Origin: Candidatus Calditenuaceae archaeon JGI OTU-3
Lineage (GTDB): Archaea; Thermoproteota; Nitrososphaeria_A; Caldarchaeales; Calditenuaceae
NCBI GenBank assembly: GCA_000494185.1
Contig: AWOC01000023.1
Coordinates: 1 to 7,685, forward strand
Reading direction: 5' to 3'
DNA length: 7,685 nt
Shown here: piece by piece, positions 1-5,692 of the stretch
How positions within the stretch are numbered: position 1 is the stretch's first letter
Layout: every line of letters begins with the position of its first letter
Made by a program: the position numbers and the translations under genes
Notes under the pieces: model-generated
What the model was told of the DNA's origin: nothing
The model's database searches: none
Seen by the model: only the letters and a program-made list of their open reading frames with translations

Positions 1-543
1 GGCATCCTCCTCGTGCTCCAGCAGGTAGCGCTCGCGGTGATAGGGCCTGCGCCAAGCTCTGTAGAGCCGCCTCTGAGCTTCCTGCTAAGCCTCTGGGGCA
101 TCAGCTACTCCGGGTACAAGCTCCTCGTCGCGGCCGCCTCGCTTGGGGCTGCCCTAGCCGTATGGCTCATGATACGGAGCTCCGAGCTGGGGCTGAAGAT
201 GAGGGCGGTCCAGCAGAACAGGGGGCTGGCCGAGGCGCTGGGGATAGATAGCGGGCGCGTCATGACTGTCGGATTCGTAGTCTCCGGAGTGCTCGCAGGA
301 TTGGCAGGCGCGATGACGGCTCCCATCAGGCAGGTACACTTCCTCATGGGCCTCGACGCCCTCATCTGGTCCTTCCTAGTCGTCGTTGTCGGTGGGGTTG
401 GGAGGGTTGGCGGGACTGTGGCTGCTGCGGTAGGCATCGGCCTGCTAGAGAGCTTCACGGCGCTACTACTGCCACCAACCCTCTCTCGCGTCCTCTCTCT
501 AGCCTTAGTTCTGGCATACGTAGCGGTCAGGAGGCTGGTGTAG
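1..543 (+). CDS. livH: LivH-like ABC importer permease, 5'-truncated
   Basis: This is the C-terminal 180 residues of an inner-membrane permease of the branched-chain amino acid (HAAT) ABC importer family. The frame is open from base 1, so the true start lies upstream; the internal GTG at 13 is not taken as a start. Visible are several hydrophobic segments, the cytoplasmic coupling loop with LGLKMRAV and the Ala/Glu-rich stretch ending in LGID (about residues 63-83 of the visible part), and the Gly-rich VVVVGGVGRVGG segment near residue 125. These are hallmarks of LivH, which has a shorter N-terminus than LivM. It should form the translocation pore with LivM and be driven by LivG and LivF encoded just downstream. 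The stop at 541-543 is one base from the livM start, so the genes are translationally coupled. The substrate is unknown: family members carry Leu/Ile/Val, but also amides, urea or other small solutes. Confidence 0.9.
   Translation, partial: GILLVLQQVALAVIGPAPSSVEPPLSFLLSLWGISYSGYKLLVAAASLGAALAVWLMIRSSELGLKMRAVQQNRGLAEALGIDSGRVMTVGFVVSGVLAGLAGAMTAPIRQVHFLMGLDALIWSFLVVVVGGVGRVGGTVAAAVGIGLLESFTALLLPPTLSRVLSLALVLAYVAVRRLV
529..534 (+). promoter_or_regulatory. Shine-Dalgarno site for livM
   Basis: AGGAGG lies inside the last codons of livH and ends 10 nt before the TTG at 545, supporting that unusual start codon. A second purine block (GGGGAGGAG, 550-558) precedes a GTG at 569, so initiation eight codons later cannot be excluded. 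Confidence 0.6.
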
Positions 544-544
544 C

Positions 545-1513
545 TTGGCGGGGAGGAGTCACAACAGCGTGGGGACCCCTGTCCTCTCGGCCATCGTGAT
601 AACAGCCCTCGCCCTACTCTACACCCTGCTCCCCGACTACGGAAGGACGCTCTTAGCCCGAATCATGGTCCTGTCCATCTACTCATACGGTTTCGCGGTG
701 TCGTTCCACTTGCTTGGAGTTATGAGTCTCGGGCACGCGGCGCTCTTCGCTTCTGGGATGTACGGCGCTGGACTCTACGCGTTGCGCTCGCCGGTCGGAG
801 GCCCCCCTGCGGCCCTTGCGGCGGGTCTCGCATCATCTCTGATCGTCTCGGTAATCCTGTGCCTCGTGACTCTGCGCACCAGGGGTCCCTACACGATGAT
901 CGCCACCCTACTCCTCTCCCAAGCCCTATACCTGCTGATGCTCCACTTCAACGAGGTTACGGGTGGGGAGCAGGGGATCGTGCTTCCGAGACAGGCGACG
1001 GTGGCCTGGCAGCTCGAGGGTGTGCTGGGCGAGGCGGGTTCGCGCTACTTTATCGCCCTCGCCGGCCTCACCGCCGCGGTGCTCTCCGTCCTCCTTCTCC
1101 AAAGATCCCGGCTGGGCAGGATACTGCTGGCGCTGAGGGACGATGAGGATAAGCTTGAGTCGCTCGGATACGATAGGAGGCTCTACAGGTTCATAGGCTT
1201 CAGCGTCTCAGGCCTCCTTTCAGGCCTCTCAGGCTCCCTCTACGCCCTCACCTACGGCTACATGGGAGCCGGCTTCGCAGGAGTCATGTACTCTGTCCAG
1301 CCGATACTCTGGGTCCTAGTCGGTGGCCCCGTCATAGAGCTGAGCCCCTTTATCGGGTGCCTTGCGGTGGGCATCCTCTCCGACCTGGCGAGCGGCCTGG
1401 TGAGGGGGCACGTGCTGGTGGTGGGGCTGGGACTGGTCGCGATAGCCTTTGCCACTAGAAGGCTCGTATGGATGTCTAGGCTGCTCGGGAGGCTGGAAGG
1501 CGTTGGTCGCTGA
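545..1513 (+). CDS. livM: LivM-like ABC importer permease
   Basis: This is the second integral-membrane permease of the HAAT-type importer (322 aa), expected to pair with LivH in the membrane. About eight or more hydrophobic segments span the protein. Family hallmarks are SLGHAALF (residues 61-68), TGGEQGI (139-145), the cytoplasmic coupling loop from SRLGR through LRDDEDKLESLGYD (188-210) that docks on the ATPases, and the LVGGPVIE segment near 258-265, where LivM proteins usually have LGGVGTL. Length is normal for the family. The start chosen is TTG at 545, one base after the livH stop and 10 nt after AGGAGG; the alternative is GTG at 569. Its 3' end overlaps livG by 11 nt. Assignment to LivM is strong from the coupling loop, gene order and size; the transported solute cannot be read from the permease. 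Confidence 0.9.
   Translation: MAGRSHNSVGTPVLSAIVITALALLYTLLPDYGRTLLARIMVLSIYSYGFAVSFHLLGVMSLGHAALFASGMYGAGLYALRSPVGGPPAALAAGLASSLIVSVILCLVTLRTRGPYTMIATLLLSQALYLLMLHFNEVTGGEQGIVLPRQATVAWQLEGVLGEAGSRYFIALAGLTAAVLSVLLLQRSRLGRILLALRDDEDKLESLGYDRRLYRFIGFSVSGLLSGLSGSLYALTYGYMGAGFAGVMYSVQPILWVLVGGPVIELSPFIGCLAVGILSDLASGLVRGHVLVVGLGLVAIAFATRRLVWMSRLLGRLEGVGR
1487..1492 (+). promoter_or_regulatory. Shine-Dalgarno site for livG
   Basis: GGGAGG ends 10 nt before the TTG at 1503. It decides the livG start against the more upstream ATG at 1449, which would add 18 residues that do not belong to the ABC fold and would lengthen the overlap with livM. Confidence 0.6.
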
Positions 1514-2204
1514 GCCTCTGCTCAGGGTCGAGAGGGTCTCGAAGAGCTTCGACGGGGTCAGGGCCCTAAATGGCGTCTCGCTCGCGGTCCGGGCGGGCGA
1601 GGTCCTAGGCATCATAGGTCCGAACGGAGCGGGCAAGTCGACCTTGGCCGGGATAGTGGCCGGCTGGATAGCCCCCAGCTCGGGCAGGGTGTTGCTCGGC
1701 GGAAAGGAAATCACGGCGCTCCCGGTAAGGATGAGGGCCCTACTAGGGATAGCGGCCACCCATCAAACGCCGAGGGTCTTCACCTCGCTCACGGTGCAAG
1801 AGAACATTGAGCTCGCCGCCGGAAAGAGGGGGGAGGATATGATCCGGGAGGTGGCGGAGAAGCTTGACCTAACAAGCAAGCTACATCAACGTGCCTCGTC
1901 CCTCTCCTTTGGACATAGGAGGCTCCTAGAACTCGCTATGGCTCTCGCATCAAGCCCCAGACTCCTAGTGCTGGACGAGCCGAGCCAAGGGCTTTCGACG
2001 GAGGAGACGGGGAGGCTCGAGTCAGTCATAATGGGCCTGAGGGATGTCGGTGTCCTGCTGATCGATCACCGAGTCGACTTTGTCTCAAGGATCTCCAACA
2101 GTGTGGCCGTCATGAACTCGGGGCGCGTAATTGCTCTGGGTAGGCCGCGAGAGGAGGCCGTCTCCGCCGCGATAAAGCGGGCCTACCTGAGGGAGGAGAC
2201 ATGA
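1503..2204 (+). CDS. livG: LivG-like ABC importer ATPase
   Basis: This is a cytoplasmic ATP-binding subunit of the HAAT importer, 233 aa from TTG 1503. Walker A is GPNGAGKST (residues 39-47), the Q-loop Gln is 88 in THQTPRVF, LTVQEN is at 96-101, the signature is LSFGHRR (134-140), Walker B is LLVLDEP (154-160), and the switch His is 189 in LLIDHR. The LivG assignment rests on order, the helical-domain pattern and the LLI(E/D)H form of the H-loop. It is somewhat shorter than the roughly 250-residue LivG norm, mainly between LTVQEN and the signature, and the usual LSYGQQR and EHD motifs read LSFGHRR and DHR. All catalytic elements remain, so it should be active. The start follows a good Shine-Dalgarno site and overlaps livM by 11 nt; the stop overlaps livF as ATGA. 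Confidence 0.9.
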   Translation: MVAEPLLRVERVSKSFDGVRALNGVSLAVRAGEVLGIIGPNGAGKSTLAGIVAGWIAPSSGRVLLGGKEITALPVRMRALLGIAATHQTPRVFTSLTVQENIELAAGKRGEDMIREVAEKLDLTSKLHQRASSLSFGHRRLLELAMALASSPRLLVLDEPSQGLSTEETGRLESVIMGLRDVGVLLIDHRVDFVSRISNSVAVMNSGRVIALGRPREEAVSAAIKRAYLREET

Positions 2205-2899
2205 TTCTGGTCGAGGAGTTGAGGGCGGGATACGAGGGGCTTGAGGTCCTCAAGGGGGTTTCGCTGAGGGTGGATCGGGGAAACGCCCTAGCCCTTATTG
2301 GCCGGAACGGAGCCGGTAAGACAACCCTCCTGCGGTCCATCATGGGGTACCTGAGACCACTGACAGGCAGAATCCTGCTAGACGGCGTTGACGTGACGGG
2401 ATGGAAGCCCCACAGGGTAGCGAGGCTTGGAGTTGCGTATGTGCCCCAAGACCTCATAGTCTTCCCCCAACTGACCGTCGAGGAGAACCTGAGGCTGGCG
2501 GCGGTGGGGGGCGAAGGCTGGGACCTGTCTCGCGAAGCCTTCAAGCTGATCCCGGAGTTGGAGGCCCTCAGGTGGAGGAGGGCCGGACAGATGAGCGGCG
2601 GAGAGCAGAGAATGCTCGCCGTGGCGCGGGCCCTCGCCTCTCGGCCGAGGATTCTGCTACTTGATGAACCTTTGACAGGCCTCATGCCGCTCGTGATCCG
2701 TCGGATCGTGGAGTCCCTCGCCCGCCTCAAGGAGGAGGGGGCAGCCATACTGATCGTCGAGCAGAACCCCCACGCAGTATTGGGAGTCGTTGACAAGGTA
2801 GCCCTGATGGACGGAGGAAGGATCCCATGGACCATAGACGCTGAGGATGCGAGGAGAAGACCCGAGACTCTAGGGCCCGTGCTCGGTCTATCCGGATGA
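2201..2899 (+). CDS. livF: LivF-like ABC importer ATPase
   Basis: This is the second cytoplasmic ATPase of the importer (232 aa). Walker A is GRNGAGKTT (residues 34-42), the Q-loop is VPQDLIVFPQLTVEEN (81-96), the signature is MSGGEQRML (131-139), Walker B is ILLLDEP (151-157) and the following segment is LTGLMPL. IVEQN (185-189) replaces the usual switch His by Gln, which is normal for LivF and separates it from LivG. The ATG at 2201 overlaps the livG TGA as ATGA and is preceded by GGGAGGAG (2191-2198), showing translational coupling. LivF should pair with LivG to energise LivH/LivM. It is the last gene of the operon in the window, and no substrate-binding protein gene follows. The C-terminus (PVLGLSG) is typical in length. 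Confidence 0.93.
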   Translation: MILVEELRAGYEGLEVLKGVSLRVDRGNALALIGRNGAGKTTLLRSIMGYLRPLTGRILLDGVDVTGWKPHRVARLGVAYVPQDLIVFPQLTVEENLRLAAVGGEGWDLSREAFKLIPELEALRWRRAGQMSGGEQRMLAVARALASRPRILLLDEPLTGLMPLVIRRIVESLARLKEEGAAILIVEQNPHAVLGVVDKVALMDGGRIPWTIDAEDARRRPETLGPVLGLSG

Positions 2900-2910
2900 A
2901 TAAAATAAAG
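2899..2910 (-). terminator. T-rich putative terminator of the minus-strand sugar operon
   Basis: Read on the minus strand, CTTTATTTTATT begins 8 nt after the stop of the oxidoreductase gene. A pyrimidine/T-rich run just past a stop codon is the usual archaeal termination signal. It lies in the 18-bp gap between convergent genes and touches the livF stop. The plus strand here is A-rich, so no comparable signal is seen for the liv operon. Confidence 0.4.
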
Positions 2911-2917
2911 GATGGGT

Positions 2918-4069
2918 CTATTGAAGCGGCCCTGGGATCTTCTCCCACTTGCCTGTCTCGGCAGACCTGAGCACCGCGTCGAGTATCTGGTTATTCTTCA
3001 GGCCGTCGTAAAATGTCGCTCCCTGCGGCGCGACCGGCTTGTCGTTCACGATGCAGTCCAGGAAATGGTGTATCTCGTGGACAAAAGTGTGCTCCCAGCC
3101 TATAATGTGGCCCGGCGGCCACCAACTCTTTATATATGGATGCTCCGGCTCCGTGACCAGTATCCTCCTGTAGCCCCGCGTCGTGGTGTCTCCCCGAGCC
3201 TCGTATAACTCGAGCTCGTTCAGCCTCTCCAGGTCAAAGACAAGCGTGCCCTCTGATCCATGTATCTCGATCCTTAGGAGGTTCTTGCATCCTGCCGCGA
3301 AGCGTGTCGCCTCTACAGACCCGATTGCCCCATTCCTGAACTTGACGAGCGAGATGAAGGCGTCGTCCACGGTTACTCTCCCCTTACGCGTCGGGTCCTC
3401 GGGGAGGGGCCTCTCCTCGATAAACGTCTTCGCCATCCCCATCACGGAGTCCACCTCCCCCACGAGGTACCTTGCGAGGTCGAAGACGTGTGACCCGAGG
3501 TCTCCTAAGGCGCCGCTCCCCGCGACCTCCCTCCTAAGCCTCCAGACGAGCGGGAAGGACGGATCCATTATCCAGTCCTGGAGATATGCTCCGCGGAACT
3601 GTAGGACCTTTCCTATGAGGCCCTGCTCGATAAGCCTTTTCGCGAGAACTATCGCGGGCACGAACCTATAGTTGAAGGCGACCATGTGCTTGACCCGGGC
3701 CCGCTCTGCGGCCCTATACATCTCCTCCGCCTCCACACTATTCATCGCGAGAGGCTTCTCGCAGAGCAGGTGCTTCCCGGCCTCAGCCGCCTCGACGCAG
3801 GGCTCCCTATGCATGTTGTTCGGCAAGCCATTGTCTATGAGCTCGACCTCGTTATCCTTGACGAGGGCCCTCCAGTCGGTGTAGTACCTCTTGTAGCCGA
3901 ACCTCTCCGCCGCCTCCCTCACGGAGGCCTCTGTCCTCCCGTAGATCGCTACGAGCCTAGGTATCGCGGGAGCTGGATGCATCATTCGAGGCATCTTGAT
4001 GAAGGCGTTGCTGTGGGCCTTACCCATGAAGGCGTAGCCCAGCATCCCTACACCTATCTCCCGCGGCAT
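2918..4069 (-). CDS. Gfo/Idh/MocA family NAD(P)-dependent sugar dehydrogenase
   Basis: This is a cytoplasmic oxidoreductase (383 aa) that should oxidise a hydroxyl of a sugar, anhydrosugar or cyclitol with NAD(P). The N-terminal Rossmann fold begins with GMLGYAFMGKAHS (residues 8-20). The family EKP motif is CEKPLA (102-107), with Lys104 the expected catalytic Lys, and PNNMH (82-86) lies before it. The C-terminal domain has YLQDW (161-165), GSGALGDLGSH (183-193; Asp189 and His193 in the expected catalytic positions) and EIHGSEGTLVFD. YLQDW and AGSGALGD together recall levoglucosan dehydrogenase and related sugar dehydrogenases; this is a family-level resemblance, not proof of substrate. The ATG at 4069 is chosen because AGGAGGGG lies 11 nt upstream and the Rossmann strand starts at once. 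A GTG at 4099 would add ten residues and overlap the upstream gene. It is second in an operon, 23 nt after the isomerase stop. Confidence 0.92.
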   Translation of the reverse strand: MPREIGVGMLGYAFMGKAHSNAFIKMPRMMHPAPAIPRLVAIYGRTEASVREAAERFGYKRYYTDWRALVKDNEVELIDNGLPNNMHREPCVEAAEAGKHLLCEKPLAMNSVEAEEMYRAAERARVKHMVAFNYRFVPAIVLAKRLIEQGLIGKVLQFRGAYLQDWIMDPSFPLVWRLRREVAGSGALGDLGSHVFDLARYLVGEVDSVMGMAKTFIEERPLPEDPTRKGRVTVDDAFISLVKFRNGAIGSVEATRFAAGCKNLLRIEIHGSEGTLVFDLERLNELELYEARGDTTTRGYRRILVTEPEHPYIKSWWPPGHIIGWEHTFVHEIHHFLDCIVNDKPVAPQGATFYDGLKNNQILDAVLRSAETGKWEKIPGPLQ

Positions 4070-4080
4070 GGCAGGCCACA

Positions 4081-4088
4081 CCCCTCCT
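4081..4088 (-). promoter_or_regulatory. Shine-Dalgarno site for the Gfo/Idh gene
   Basis: Read on the minus strand, AGGAGGGG sits in the 23-nt gap after the isomerase stop, 11 nt before the ATG at 4069. It decides that start over the upstream in-frame GTG at 4099. Confidence 0.65.
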
Positions 4089-4092
4089 AGCT

Positions 4093-5055
4093 CTACCACC
4101 AGACCCTCTCCAGCCGCTTCTTGATTATCAAGGGTTTGAGGAAGGCGACCGTCTTCTCGACACCATCCTCTCGACTCATGACTGGGTCCTCATGCTCATA
4201 GCTGAGGACGTGGTCATAACCGACCTCGGCTAGCGCCGTAATCACCCTCTTCCAGGGAACATCGCCCCAGCCGGGTATCCTGAACCTGAACCCTCGCGTC
4301 GGCCTCATCCACGATCCTGTGGGTATGGAGCCGGAGACGGGCAGATTCTCTTTGACGAGCTCGCCGTCCTTGGCATGGCTGTGGTAGATCCTGTCCCCCA
4401 GCCTCTTGATGAAGACGACCGGGTCTATGAGTTGCCAGACCAGGTGGCTGGGGTCAAAGTTGAAGCCGAACTCTCTCTTGCCGTTTATGGCCTTTATCGC
4501 CTGCTCGGCAGTCTCGATGTTGTATACCACCTCCTGCGGATGAACCTCGTGGGCGAACTTCACGCCGTTGGCAGCGAAGTGGTCGAGAATCTCTCCCCAG
4601 CGCTCCGCGAAGAGTGTGAAGTAGCTCTCGTAGATCCTCTCGTATTCGGCCGGGAATATGTACCAGGCCCCCCAGTTGGGGCACCCTATGAATCCGTTGA
4701 CGACGGGGACGTCTAGGAGCTTGGCGGCCTCTGCAGTCTTCTTCATCCTCTCAATCCCGTACCGAACCTTCTCCTCGGGCGTGCCCTTGAAGAAGACGTC
4801 GGTCGAAGAGTCATGGGGGCCGAGGACGAGCTGGCCCTCTAGGTGGTTCGAGATGCCCGAGATCGTGAGGTTATAATTCTCGACCAGCCTCTTTAGCTCT
4901 TGGGCGCCCCCGTTTAAGACCCTCTCAATGTTAAGATGATTGCTTCCCCTCCAGGCAGCAAGCTCCACAGCCTCGTAACCCAGACCGGAGACATACCTCA
5001 GAACCTTCTCCAGAGGCTCCTCATTAAACAGCACCGTAAAAATTCCAATCTTCAT
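4093..5055 (-). CDS. Sugar phosphate isomerase/epimerase family TIM-barrel protein
   Basis: This is a xylose-isomerase-like TIM-barrel enzyme (AP_endonuc_2 fold, 320 aa), expected in the cytoplasm with a divalent metal. Likely metal ligands are Glu170 in HEVHP, Asp201 in NFDPSHLVWQ, His227 in YHSHAKD and Glu287 in YEHEDP; His172 and His204 are likely active-site residues. SNHLEGQLVLGPHD (69-82) and FAERWGEIL (149-157) are typical of the roughly 320-340-residue branch often found beside Gfo/Idh dehydrogenases. Family members include sugar isomerases and epimerases, inosose dehydratase (IolE) and 3-keto-glycoside beta-eliminases, so the reaction (isomerisation, epimerisation or elimination) cannot be fixed. 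The start is ATG 5055: the protein begins directly with the first barrel strand (KIGIFTVLF), no Shine-Dalgarno site is present, and a TATA element at about -30 suggests a leaderless transcript. It is first in the operon with the dehydrogenase 23 nt downstream. Confidence 0.88.
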   Translation of the reverse strand: MKIGIFTVLFNEEPLEKVLRYVSGLGYEAVELAAWRGSNHLNIERVLNGGAQELKRLVENYNLTISGISNHLEGQLVLGPHDSSTDVFFKGTPEEKVRYGIERMKKTAEAAKLLDVPVVNGFIGCPNWGAWYIFPAEYERIYESYFTLFAERWGEILDHFAANGVKFAHEVHPQEVVYNIETAEQAIKAINGKREFGFNFDPSHLVWQLIDPVVFIKRLGDRIYHSHAKDGELVKENLPVSGSIPTGSWMRPTRGFRFRIPGWGDVPWKRVITALAEVGYDHVLSYEHEDPVMSREDGVEKTVAFLKPLIIKKRLERVWW

Positions 5056-5080
5056 AGCAGATTATAGAATCATCGACCCG

Positions 5081-5090
5081 CTTATAATGT
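5081..5090 (-). promoter_or_regulatory. TATA box of the sugar operon
   Basis: On the minus strand ACATTATAAG lies 26-35 nt upstream of the isomerase ATG (A at 5055), with the TTATAA core at 27-32 nt. At the usual archaeal spacing, transcription would start within a few bases of the ATG. The absence of a Shine-Dalgarno site before that ATG agrees with a leaderless mRNA. Confidence 0.5.
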
Positions 5091-5100
5091 TTTAATTTAT
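5089..5100 (+). promoter_or_regulatory. TATA-like element of the lut operon
   Basis: GTTTTAATTTAT is the AT-rich element nearest to the lutC start on the plus strand. At typical archaeal spacing it would place the transcription start near 5120, a few bases before the GTG at 5126. The neighbouring palindromic TTATAA (5082-5087) could also serve this strand, giving a leader of about 15 nt. The 70-bp divergent region 5056-5125 thus probably holds both promoters back to back. Just downstream is the palindrome GGCGCGCC (5111-5118). Confidence 0.4.
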
Positions 5101-5125
5101 CAAGAACCACGGCGCGCCATAGGAG

Positions 5126-5692
5126 GTGGTGGGAGGTCTGAGGAACAATACCCTCCGCCTGATGGAGATTTTGGTCAAAAATGGCTTCGAGACCGCCTAT
5201 GCCAGCAGTCTAGACGAGGCCTGCTCGTGGATTCTGAGGTGGGCGAGGGATTGGGGCGCAAAGAACTTCTTAATTGGTGGCCTCGGCGGCAGGCTGGAGG
5301 CGGCGATCAGGGGGCTTCTGGGGAGGGTCGGCAGGATCGGCGGGTGGGACGAATTATCCGAGGCCGGCTGGATAGATAGGATTAGGGAGGACGGTCTAGG
5401 GATCTTCAGGGCCCGTCTCGGCATAGCGGAGACGGGCGGCCTAGTAGTCCTCGACGAGCAGTCAAACCTCGCCTCCCTCATCCCAAGATTCTCCGTCGGC
5501 ATACTTGGGGAGGGAGAGATAGTGGAGAATTATGAGGCTCTCTCAGCCATTCTCGGGTCGGGCAGTGTTGGGGGGCTTGTGATAATATCTGGCCCGAGCG
5601 GCACATCCGATATAGAACTAACCCACGTGAAGGGCGTGCACGGCCCAGTAGAGATAGGCTGCATCGTGTCGGGGTTCGATCCAGATGAGTAG
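5126..5692 (+). CDS. lutC: LutC-like LUD-domain protein
   Basis: This is the small LUD-domain subunit of an LldEFG/LutABC-type lactate (or related 2-hydroxy acid) oxidation complex, probably cytoplasmic (188 aa). Hallmarks are IAETGGLVV (residues 100-108), matching the LAE(S/T)GT motif of LutC, SLIPRFSVGI (117-126) before the conserved IV turn, and ISGPSGTSDIE (154-164) followed by GVHGP (170-174). It is shorter than B. subtilis LutC (about 240 aa) because the N-terminal segment is reduced. The start is uncertain. GTG 5126 overlaps the last base of an AGGAGG (5121-5126), GTG 5129 is only 2 nt past it, and ATG 5162 lacks a well-placed Shine-Dalgarno site; an in-frame stop at 5120-5122 limits the 5' end. 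GTG 5126 is kept. Its stop overlaps the start of the LutB-like gene by 8 nt (5685-5692), implying coupled expression. Confidence 0.82.
   Translation: MVGGLRNNTLRLMEILVKNGFETAYASSLDEACSWILRWARDWGAKNFLIGGLGGRLEAAIRGLLGRVGRIGGWDELSEAGWIDRIREDGLGIFRARLGIAETGGLVVLDEQSNLASLIPRFSVGILGEGEIVENYEALSAILGSGSVGGLVIISGPSGTSDIELTHVKGVHGPVEIGCIVSGFDPDE

Noticed and set aside
1208..1240. Short repeated TCAGGCCTC/TCAGGC units
   Set aside because: They encode the small-residue SGLLSGLSGSL helix of LivM, so protein composition explains them.
1449..1505. Upstream ATG extension of livG
   Set aside because: It would overlap livM by 65 nt and add 18 residues outside the ABC fold; TTG 1503 has a well-placed GGGAGG.
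2110..2835. Long minus-strand open frame across livG and livF
   Set aside because: It is antisense to two clearly recognisable ATPases; its Ser/Arg/Pro-rich translation is typical of a GC-rich shadow frame.
2900..2917. Possible bidirectional terminator between convergent genes
   Set aside because: Only the minus strand carries a T-rich run; no hairpin or plus-strand T-run is visible, so only the minus-strand call is kept.
3128..3137. CTTTATATAT on the plus strand, a near-ideal archaeal TATA box
   Set aside because: It lies inside the Gfo/Idh gene and is explained by codons for HPYIK; no plus-strand gene follows at promoter distance.
3183..3671. Plus-strand open frame inside the oxidoreductase gene
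   Set aside because: It is antisense to conserved Gfo/Idh motifs; low-complexity Ser-rich translation with no recognisable domain.
4070..4099. GTG start of the Gfo/Idh gene at 4099
   Set aside because: The Shine-Dalgarno AGGAGGGG lies downstream of this GTG and serves ATG 4069; the extra ten residues precede the Rossmann strand without a role.
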